From NCBI GenBank assembly GCA_013695405.1, contig JACDAO010000713.1:1-5059 (forward strand): DNA of 5,059 nucleotides, written 5' to 3'. The first letter of the stretch is position 1. Each line of letters opens with the position of its first letter. The translations under genes were made by a program, and so were the position numbers. This document shows positions 1 through 5,059 of this stretch, piece by piece. Source of the DNA: Acidobacteriota bacterium. GTDB taxonomy: Bacteria > Acidobacteriota > Vicinamibacteria > Vicinamibacterales > Vicinamibacteraceae. The notes below the pieces were generated by a model. It had not been told where the DNA came from, did not search any database, and was given only the letters and a program-made list of their open reading frames with translations.

Positions 1-8
1 GGTGGCAT
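1..8 (-). CDS. Start of the next dcw gene, cut by the window edge (murB expected)
   Basis: An ATG on the minus strand (bases 8-6) overlaps the murC stop codon by one base, forming TGATG. Its first codons read Met-Pro before the sequence ends. A GGAGGG purine run lies about ten bases upstream, inside the murC 3' end, which supports a real translation start. In the common dcw order murC is followed by murB (UDP-N-acetylenolpyruvoylglucosamine reductase), then ddl or ftsQ. The identity is therefore only a guess from gene order, because no diagnostic residue is visible. The start itself is moderately supported. Confidence 0.45.
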
Positions 9-1414
9 CAGGCCTGTCCCTCCAGCGCGCTCAGCAGCCGCGGCCCCAGCGACCCCACGGAACCCGCGCCGAGCGTGACCACCAGATCCCCGGCGCGCAC
101 CACCGACGCCACCGACGCGGGTGCGTCCTCGAGCGTGTCGATCAGGTGGACCGGCCGGCCGTTGTCCCGGGCGACGCGCTCGGCCAGGGCCTCCGCGGTG
201 ACGCCCGCGATGGGATCCTCGCCGGCCGCGTACACCGGCAGCAGGCACAGCTGGTCGGCCTGCGCGAGGGCGCTGGCAAAGCCGTCCATCAGCCTGGCGG
301 TGCGGGTGTAGCGATGCGGCTGGAACACCACCACCAGCCGTCGATCCCAGGCCTCGCGACAGGCCGCGATCACCGCGACGATTTCGGTCGGATGATGCCC
401 GTAGTCGTCGACGACCAGCGCGCCGCGACGTTCACCGAGCACCTGCAGCCGCCGCTCGGCGCCGCGGAATGCGCCCAGTGCGGTGGCGATGCGCTCGAAC
501 GGCAGGTGCAGTTCGAGTCCGACGGCCAGCGCGGCCAGCGCATTGCGCAGGTTGTGTCGGCCAGGAACCCTCAAAGTCAGAGTCCCCAGCCGGATCGGCG
601 CGTCGTGGTGGTGTGGCTGGTGGTGCACCTCGCAGCTCGTCTGGCCGTTGCTGCTGATCACGCGGGACGCTGTCAGCGTGGCCGGCCCGGTGTCGGCGGC
701 GAAGGTCACGACCCGTCGCGTCATGCGCGGTATCAGCCGCGCCAGCACCGGGTCGTCGACGCCGACCACCACGGCGCCGTCGAACGGGACCCGGTTGGCG
801 AACTCGACGAAGGCATCGAGCACGCGCTCGAACGTCCCGTAGAAATCAAGGTGCTCGTGGTCGACGTTGGTGATGACGCTGATCACCGGCGAGAGCTTGA
901 GGAAGGAGCCGTCGCTCTCGTCGGCCTCGGCCACCATGTAGTCGCCCTGCCCGAGCCGCGCGTTGCTGCCGAAGGCGCTCAGCCGGCCGCCGATCACCGC
1001 GGTCGGGTCGAGCCCGGCCTGCTCGAGCATGAAGGCGACCATCGAGGTGGTCGTGGTCTTGCCGTGGGCGCCGCCGACCGCGATCCCGACCTTGCGCAGG
1101 CGCATCAGCTCGGCCAGCATCTCGGCGCGGGCGATCACCGGGATGCCACGGCGCCGTGCCTCGACGATCTCGACGTTGTCGGGCCGGGCGGCCGACGTGA
1201 TCACGACCACGTTGGCCTCGCCGAGCTGCGCCGCGTCGTGACCGTCGTGCACGTGCACGCCGAGGCTGGCCAGGCGCCGCGTGATCTCTGACGGACGCGC
1301 GTCCGAGCCGCTGACCTGGAAGCCGAGATTCACCAGCAGTTCGGCGATGCCGCTCATGCCGATGCCGCCGATGCCGACCAAATGCACCTGCCGGGTGCGC
1401 CCGAGCATGGTCAT
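8..1414 (-). CDS. murC: UDP-N-acetylmuramate--L-alanine ligase MurC
   Basis: MurC is the cytoplasmic ATP-dependent ligase that joins L-alanine to UDP-MurNAc, the first amino acid of the peptidoglycan stem peptide. The 468-residue protein shows the full Mur ligase layout. The N-terminal UDP-binding Rossmann motif is HLVGIGGIGMSG (11-22). The ATP P-loop is GGAHGKTTTT (114-123). The central-domain motifs are EADESDGSF (163-171) and NVDHEHLDFYG (183-193). GRHNLRNALAA (285-295) marks the end of the central domain. The C-terminal domain has DDYGHHPTEI (336-345) and FQPHRYTRT (364-372). Length is close to the family norm (E. coli about 490). A His-rich stretch, HHQPHHH (264-270), sits just before GRHN and is unusual. 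The chosen ATG overlaps the murG stop as ATGA. A second ATG two codons later (Met3, giving MLGRTRQ) is an equally usable start and looks like starts of other MurC proteins. No strong Shine-Dalgarno is visible, so coupling to murG is likely. Confidence 0.97.
   Translation of the reverse strand: MTMLGRTRQVHLVGIGGIGMSGIAELLVNLGFQVSGSDARPSEITRRLASLGVHVHDGHDAAQLGEANVVVITSAARPDNVEIVEARRRGIPVIARAEMLAELMRLRKVGIAVGGAHGKTTTTSMVAFMLEQAGLDPTAVIGGRLSAFGSNARLGQGDYMVAEADESDGSFLKLSPVISVITNVDHEHLDFYGTFERVLDAFVEFANRVPFDGAVVVGVDDPVLARLIPRMTRRVVTFAADTGPATLTASRVISSNGQTSCEVHHQPHHHDAPIRLGTLTLRVPGRHNLRNALAALAVGLELHLPFERIATALGAFRGAERRLQVLGERRGALVVDDYGHHPTEIVAVIAACREAWDRRLVVVFQPHRYTRTARLMDGFASALAQADQLCLLPVYAAGEDPIAGVTAEALAERVARDNGRPVHLIDTLEDAPASVASVVRAGDLVVTLGAGSVGSLGPRLLSALEGQA
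18..23 (-). promoter_or_regulatory. Shine-Dalgarno site for the gene after murC
   Basis: The minus strand reads GGAGGG, with about nine to ten bases between it and the ATG that overlaps the murC stop. It is one of the two clear ribosome-binding sites in the window. It suggests that the downstream gene is initiated independently as well as by coupling to murC termination. Confidence 0.55.
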
Positions 1415-2550
1415 GCCGGCACCGCCCCGTGCAGCAGCGCGGCGGCGCGGGTCGCGATCACCACCGCCGCGTCGGGCCGCGCCAGGCCGCGGGCGCGGGT
1501 CGCCATGCCGTGACGCCGGTCATCGTCGGTCAGCAGGCCGCGGACCTCGCTGGCGAGCCGCTCGGCCGTCAGCTCGCTCTCGTCGAGCATCACCGCGGCG
1601 CCCGCCGCTTCGACGGTCCTGGCATTGGCGCGTTGATGGTCGTCGGTGGCGTGCGGCAGCGGGATCAGGATCGCAGTCCGGCCCGCCGCGGTCAGCTCGG
1701 CCAGCGTCGTCGCGCCGGCGCGGCACACCACCAGGTCGGCCTCGCGCATTTGTTGCGGCATGTCGCTGATGAACGCGCGCACGTCGGCGGTCACGCCCGC
1801 GTCGGCATACCCACGGCTCACGTTCGCCGCGTCACGCTCGCCCGTCTGGTGCACGATCGACGTGCCCGGGAGATCACGTAGGAACGCCGCTGCCGCCACC
1901 ATCGCCTGATTGATCGCGTGTGCACCTTGCGAGCCTCCGAAGACCAGTACTCTCCGTTCAATCCCGATGGCCGGCGGCCGCGGCGGGATCGCGAGGAACG
2001 CCTCGCGCACCGGGTTGCCAGCCACGAACCCGTGGCCGTGAAAGAAGCGCAATGACGATTCGTAGGTGACTGCCGCGGCATCGACCAGGCGCGCCAGCCA
2101 GCGATTGGTCAACCCCGGGGTCGCGTTCTGTTCGAGCAGCAGCGTCGGGATGCCGCGGGCCGCGGCCAATGCCACCACCGGCCCGGAACTGTAGCCGCCG
2201 ACGCCGATCACCAGGCCGGGCCGACGACGCGTCAACACCTGCCAGGCGTCGAGCCCGCTGAGCGGCAGCAGGCCGACGCCGCGAGCCACCGCGCCGGCAC
2301 TCTTGCCCTTCAGCCCGGCACTGCGGATGATGTCCAGCTCGAAGCCTTCCTGCGGGACGATTCGCGCTTCAATCCCGCGCGCCGTACCCACGAACGTGAT
2401 CCGCGCATCGGGGTGCCGCTTGTGCAGCGCGTGCGCCACCGCGATGCCCGGGTAGAGATGTCCGCCCGTGCCGCCACCGGCAATCACGACGCGGTGGATC
2501 GCGTCTCCCGAGCCGGGTCCGCGATTCGCGTCAGGCATCGATCGACGCAT
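1411..2550 (-). CDS. murG: Lipid II synthase MurG (UDP-GlcNAc:lipid I GlcNAc transferase)
   Basis: MurG transfers GlcNAc from UDP-GlcNAc to lipid I on the cytoplasmic face of the inner membrane, making lipid II. It is a GT-B fold enzyme of family GT28. With 379 residues it is slightly longer than E. coli MurG (about 355). Family motifs appear in order: the first glycine loop GGGTGGHLYPG (25-35), a basic and hydrophobic stretch GLKGKSAGAVARGVGLLPL (79-97) where the membrane-association surface lies in known structures, GGYSSGP (118-124), EQNATPGLTNR (140-150), GNPVR (178-182), the second glycine loop GGSQGAHAIN (205-214), CRAGATTLAEL (276-286), and the donor-binding segment PLPHATDDHQRANA (297-310). 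The start is uncertain. Met1 gives a 20-base overlap with ftsW; Met5 (bases 2538-2536) overlaps the ftsW stop by only 8 bases and leaves a leader nearer the usual length. Neither start has a visible Shine-Dalgarno, so re-initiation after ftsW is likely. The stop shares ATGA with murC. Confidence 0.97.
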   Translation of the reverse strand: MRRSMPDANRGPGSGDAIHRVVIAGGGTGGHLYPGIAVAHALHKRHPDARITFVGTARGIEARIVPQEGFELDIIRSAGLKGKSAGAVARGVGLLPLSGLDAWQVLTRRRPGLVIGVGGYSSGPVVALAAARGIPTLLLEQNATPGLTNRWLARLVDAAAVTYESSLRFFHGHGFVAGNPVREAFLAIPPRPPAIGIERRVLVFGGSQGAHAINQAMVAAAAFLRDLPGTSIVHQTGERDAANVSRGYADAGVTADVRAFISDMPQQMREADLVVCRAGATTLAELTAAGRTAILIPLPHATDDHQRANARTVEAAGAAVMLDESELTAERLASEVRGLLTDDDRRHGMATRARGLARPDAAVVIATRAAALLHGAVPA

Positions 2551-3649
2551 GCTGCGAGACGTTGAGCAGAATGCCGAGGCCGATCAGGTTGACCAGCATC
2601 GACGATCCGCCGGAGCTGACGAACGGCAGCGGCAATCCCTTGGTGGGCAGCAGCCCGAGCACGACGCTGATGTTGATCAGGCCCTGCACCGCCATCATCG
2701 TGGTCAGGCCCACGGCCAGGAACGCGCCGAAACGGTCCTGGGCATTGACGGCGATCCGCAGCCCGCGCCAGGCGATCACCAGCAGGCACAGCAGCACCAC
2801 CAGCGAGCCGACCAGGCCGGTCTCCTCGGCAATCACCGCGTAGATGAAGTCGCTGTGTGGCTCGGGCAGGAAGCGCAGCTTCTGCAGGCCCTCCATCAGG
2901 CCGCGGCCGAACAGGCCACCGGTGCCAACCGCGATCAGCGACTGGATCACCTGGAAGCCGGTGTTGAGTGGGTCGCCCCAGGGGTCCAGGAAGGCCAGCA
3001 CCCGCGCCCGTCGATAGGGCACCAGCCACACCAGCACGTACAGCAGCGGCGTCGCCAGCAGCGCGCTCACGCCGAGGTACTGGTAGCTGAGCCCGGCGGC
3101 AAACAGCATCGCGAACGCGACGATCGCAATCGACACGGTGGTGCCGAGGTCCGGCTGGTACAGGATCAGCACCGACATCGCGCCGAGCACCAGACCGATC
3201 GGCAGCAGCACCCCGCGCACGTCGTTGACGCGATCCATCCGTCGACTGAGCAGGTCGGCGACAAACAGCACGATCGCCAGCTTGGCGAACTCGGACGGCT
3301 GGATGCCGATGCTGCCGACGCCGAGCCAGCGGACCGCGCCCTTGACCTCGTGACCGGCGCCGAACAGCTTCATCCCGGCCAGCACCACCAGCCCGACGAA
3401 GATCAGCCCCAGCGCCGTCGAGATCACCGTCGGCTGCTGCCAGGCGCGATAGTCGATCCGCATCACGACCACCATCAGCAGGCAGCCGAGCAGCGCCCAG
3501 GTCAACTGCCGGACCATCAGCTGCATCGGCATCGACGTGGCGTCCATCGCCTTGCCCGCGAGCGCGCTGTAGACCATCACCACGCTGACACTCACCAGGA
3601 AGAACGCGGCCACGAACAGCCACTTGTCCGACTTCAGCTTGCGAGCCAT
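2531..3649 (-). CDS. ftsW: Septal peptidoglycan polymerase FtsW (SEDS family)
   Basis: FtsW is the SEDS-family membrane glycosyltransferase that polymerises lipid II into septal glycan strands, working with the class B penicillin-binding protein FtsI. The 372-residue protein is strongly hydrophobic, with about ten predicted membrane segments; examples are near 10-30, 48-64, 74-92, 147-163, 170-209, 280-298, 308-330 and 350-365. SEDS signatures are present: AVRWLGVGSIGIQPSEFAKL (105-124), YQPDLGTT (164-171), DPWGDPLNTGFQ (222-233), and LPEPHSDFIYAVIAEETGLVG (261-281, partly conserved in the family). The Asp in HSDF (267) matches the SEDS catalytic aspartate. LPFVSSGGSS (341-350) is the C-terminal signature. 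FtsW rather than RodA is called from its place between murD and murG. The short N-terminus (MARKLKSDKW) lacks an extended cytoplasmic head. The start is supported by AGGGGAG seven bases upstream. It is slightly shorter than E. coli FtsW (about 414), mainly at the N-terminus. Confidence 0.96.
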   Translation of the reverse strand: MARKLKSDKWLFVAAFFLVSVSVVMVYSALAGKAMDATSMPMQLMVRQLTWALLGCLLMVVVMRIDYRAWQQPTVISTALGLIFVGLVVLAGMKLFGAGHEVKGAVRWLGVGSIGIQPSEFAKLAIVLFVADLLSRRMDRVNDVRGVLLPIGLVLGAMSVLILYQPDLGTTVSIAIVAFAMLFAAGLSYQYLGVSALLATPLLYVLVWLVPYRRARVLAFLDPWGDPLNTGFQVIQSLIAVGTGGLFGRGLMEGLQKLRFLPEPHSDFIYAVIAEETGLVGSLVVLLCLLVIAWRGLRIAVNAQDRFGAFLAVGLTTMMAVQGLINISVVLGLLPTKGLPLPFVSSGGSSMLVNLIGLGILLNVSQHASIDA

Positions 3650-3656
3650 GACGCGT

Positions 3657-3663
3657 CTCCCCT
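3657..3663 (-). promoter_or_regulatory. Shine-Dalgarno site of ftsW
   Basis: The minus strand reads AGGGGAG seven bases before the ftsW ATG, a good match and spacing for a ribosome-binding site. It fixes the ftsW start. It also fits the fact that ftsW, unlike murG and murC, does not overlap an upstream gene and needs its own initiation signal. Confidence 0.75.
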
Positions 3664-3695
3664 AAAGCCGCGACCGCGACCACCCGAAACGTTGG

Positions 3696-3849
3696 GGTGC
3701 GGAACGATTAGTGAGCAGTCAGCAGTCATCAGCAGACGAACGGGCCAAGACACGGACCTCGCAAGCCGGGGCAGCCTGCGTTCCCAGCGGCCAGCTCTTG
3801 ACCGCGCCACGTCAGCTGATGACTGCTCACCACTCACCCGTTCCGCACC
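3696..3849. repeat. Long imperfect inverted repeat between murD and ftsW, overlapping the murD 3' end
   Basis: The outer arms GGTGCGGAACG (3696-3706) and CGTTCCGCACC (3839-3849) are perfect complements over 11 bases. Further in, 3721-3738 pairs with 3810-3827 at 17 of 18 positions, the only mismatch being A3734/A3814. Alternatively 3711-3720 pairs perfectly with 3821-3830. Inside these, CAAGA (3746-3750) pairs with TCTTG (3796-3800). An apical stem CGCAAGC (3760-3766) with GCCTGCG (3774-3780) has one wobble pair and a seven-base loop. Transcribed on the minus strand, this would fold into a long interrupted hairpin starting in the last murD codons. No T-run follows the structure in the direction of transcription, so it is not a standard intrinsic terminator. 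It could be a dispersed palindromic (REP- or MITE-like) element, or an RNA processing or stability element. No open reading frame of note and no clear target-site duplication is visible in it. Confidence 0.8.
3714..3727. repeat. Tandem 7-base repeat (AGCAGTC x2) in the left arm
   Basis: AGCAGTC occurs twice head to tail (3714-3720 and 3721-3727), followed by the related ATCAGCAGAC. The opposite arm of the inverted repeat holds only one matching unit (GACTGCT, 3821-3827), so the left arm appears to have gained, or the right arm lost, one unit. This gives two alternative pairing registers for the hairpin. Two units is short, so this alone is weak; its place in a longer palindrome makes it worth recording. 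Confidence 0.6.
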
Positions 3850-5059
3850 TCCGGCCGCCGTGCCGCCTCGAGACGCTGCACGATGGCCTTGAAGACGCGA
3901 CCGCGATCGGCGTAGTCGCGAAACATGTCGAAGCTGGCGCACGCCGGAGCCAGCAGCACCACCCCACCGCCACGTCGATCGGCCAGAGCCGCCTCGACGG
4001 CGGCTTCCAACGACGACGCGCGATGCACCGGCACCAGGTCGCCGAGCGCGCCTTCGACCCGGGCCGCGGCCTCGCCGATGGCCACCACCGATCCGCCTCG
4101 CGCCCGCAGCGCCGGCGCCAGGTGCGCGAAGTCCCCGCCCTTGTAGACCCCGCCGACGATCGCCGTCACCGGCTCGTCGAAGGCCTCGATCCCCATCCGC
4201 GCGGCCTCGACGTTGGTCGCCTTCGAGTCGTTGTAGACCCGCGTCGCGCCGATCGTCGTCACGTACTCCAGCGCGTGCTCGAGGCCGGTGAAGCCCTCGA
4301 CCGCGGCCGTGATCTGGGCGCCTGACACGCCGGCCAGCGCCGCCACCGCACAGGCCGCGACCACGTTGCCGAGCATGTGGCGGCCGATCACCTGGACGGC
4401 CGAAACCGGCACCAGCGGCTGGGCCGGCTTCCCGGCCTGGCGACGCTCGATGACGCCGTCCGCAATGGCCACGCCCTCGGCCACCTGATCGTCGATGCCG
4501 ACCTGGAGGATCCGGGCTCGTCCGGTGGCCGCATGCCGTGCGATCCGATCGTCGCGGCTCGGCACGATCGCCCAGTCCTCGGGTGTCTGGTGTTCGAAGA
4601 TCCGCGCCTTGACCCGCTCGTAGACCGCCTCGGTGCCGTGCCGATCGAGATGGTCCGGCGAGAAGTTTAGCCAGACGGCGATGTGCGGATGGAACGCGAC
4701 GATGGTCTCGAGCTGGAAGCTGCTGGTCTCGACCACGTGCCAGGTGTCGACGCCCGACAGTTCGACCTGCGCCGACAGCGGCACCCCGATGTTGCCGCCC
4801 ACCAGCACGTGACGGCCCGATCCCTCGATCATCCGCCCGACCAGCGTGGTCGTGGTCGACTTGCCCTTGGACCCGGTGATCGCGATGATGCGCCCACGCA
4901 CCAGCGACGCCGCGAACTCCAGCTCGCCAATCACGGTGACACCACGGGCGCGCGCGGCGCGCAGCGGCGCCGCATCCGCCGGCACGCCGGGGCTGACGAT
5001 GACCAGCTCGGTCGTCGCCGGCACGTCGTCGGGCATGACGCCGAGGTGCAGGTCTACGC
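3834..5059 (-). CDS. murD: UDP-N-acetylmuramoyl-L-alanine--D-glutamate ligase MurD (5' end outside window)
   Basis: MurD is the cytoplasmic ATP-dependent ligase that adds D-glutamate to UDP-MurNAc-L-Ala. The frame is open to the window edge (upstream codons read VDLHLGV before the first Met at 5036), so that internal Met is not the start; roughly 60-75 N-terminal residues are probably missing. Counting from that Met: end of the UDP-binding domain with VIVSPGVP (12-19), P-loop TGSKGKSTTTT (54-64), GGNIGVPL (80-87), ETSSFQLE (103-110), and NFSPDHLDRHG (124-134). Lys143 in ERVKARIF sits where the carbamylated lysine lies in the family. The C-terminal domain has NDSKATN (269-275), GGVYKGGDF (295-303) and LAPACASFDMFRDYADRG (362-379). 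Two normally conserved sites differ: HMLGN replaces the usual HNxxN, and GLEHALE replaces GLPHRxE, so the usual Arg is Ala255. These may be lineage variants. The stop codon and last residues lie inside the inverted repeat that follows. Confidence 0.96.
   Translation of the reverse strand, partial: VDLHLGVMPDDVPATTELVIVSPGVPADAAPLRAARARGVTVIGELEFAASLVRGRIIAITGSKGKSTTTTLVGRMIEGSGRHVLVGGNIGVPLSAQVELSGVDTWHVVETSSFQLETIVAFHPHIAVWLNFSPDHLDRHGTEAVYERVKARIFEHQTPEDWAIVPSRDDRIARHAATGRARILQVGIDDQVAEGVAIADGVIERRQAGKPAQPLVPVSAVQVIGRHMLGNVVAACAVAALAGVSGAQITAAVEGFTGLEHALEYVTTIGATRVYNDSKATNVEAARMGIEAFDEPVTAIVGGVYKGGDFAHLAPALRARGGSVVAIGEAAARVEGALGDLVPVHRASSLEAAVEAALADRRGGGVVLLAPACASFDMFRDYADRGRVFKAIVQRLEAARRPEVRNG

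Noticed and set aside
2..1291. Long plus-strand open frame (429 codons) opposite murC
   Set aside because: It lies antisense to a complete, motif-rich murC. Its product is Arg/His/Asp/Gly-rich with no recognisable domain, as expected from GC-rich codon third positions on the opposite strand.
2484..3683. Minus-strand frame of 399 codons overlapping ftsW in another frame
   Set aside because: It is a same-strand shadow of ftsW. The Arg/Ala/Gly/Asp-rich translation has no family motif, while the ftsW frame carries every SEDS signature and a good Shine-Dalgarno.
3650..3833. Possible sigma-70 promoter for ftsW in the intergenic stretch
   Set aside because: Only weak, poorly spaced TTG and TAAT-like fragments are present on the minus strand (around the CACTAATCG near 3704-3712). 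That is not enough to call a promoter.
3696..3849. Intrinsic transcription terminator after murD
   Set aside because: The stem is long and interrupted, and no T-run follows on the minus strand (the next bases are CCCCAACG). The downstream genes belong to the same cluster, so full termination is unlikely.
2468..3892. Long plus-strand open frame (474 codons) opposite ftsW
   Set aside because: It is antisense to ftsW, and its product is a low-complexity Gln/His/Asp/Arg-rich chain with no hydrophobic core. This is typical of the complement of a membrane-protein gene in GC-rich DNA.
3634..3942. Minus-strand frame of 102 codons bridging murD and ftsW
   Set aside because: It starts inside murD and ends inside ftsW in different frames. 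It has an Arg/Ser-rich product and would require translating through the palindrome, so it is most likely a chance frame.
3711..4325. Plus-strand frame of 204 codons starting in the inverted repeat and running antisense to murD
   Set aside because: Most of it is opposite conserved murD codons, its product has no recognisable domain, and no plausible ribosome-binding site was seen.

Overview
This window is a tightly packed piece of a bacterial division and cell-wall (dcw) gene cluster, read entirely from the minus strand. In transcription order (high to low coordinates) it holds murD (5' end cut by the window edge), a 184-base intergenic stretch, ftsW, murG, murC, and the start codon of a further gene at the window edge. 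The order murD-ftsW-murG-murC is the classical dcw order, so the next gene would be expected to be murB, but only about three codons are visible.

The genes act in one pathway. MurC adds L-Ala to UDP-MurNAc and MurD adds D-Glu to UDP-MurNAc-L-Ala, both in the cytoplasm. After the lipid I step (MraY, not in the window), MurG adds GlcNAc to make lipid II on the inner membrane face. FtsW, a SEDS-family glycosyltransferase, polymerises lipid II at the division septum. All four proteins carry their family signature motifs and look intact, apart from the window-truncated MurD N-terminus.

Gene spacing is very tight from ftsW onward: ftsW and murG overlap by 8 or 20 bases depending on the murG start, murG and murC share an ATGA, and murC and the next gene share a TGATG. 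The one loose junction is murD-ftsW. It contains a long imperfect inverted repeat (about 3696-3849) with a tandem 7-base repeat in one arm. The repeat runs over the murD stop codon into its last codons. This is the only structure in the window that the genes do not explain.

Organism: high GC DNA and a Gram-negative style dcw order. From memory, the protein wording (for example the MurD loop with GSKGKS, GLEHALE and GGVYKGGDF) resembles Acidobacteriota, possibly Vicinamibacteria. This is a low to moderate confidence inference, not a search result. Apart from the intergenic repeat I see no mobile element, RNA gene, CRISPR array or novel gene system; this is mostly ordinary core-genome sequence.
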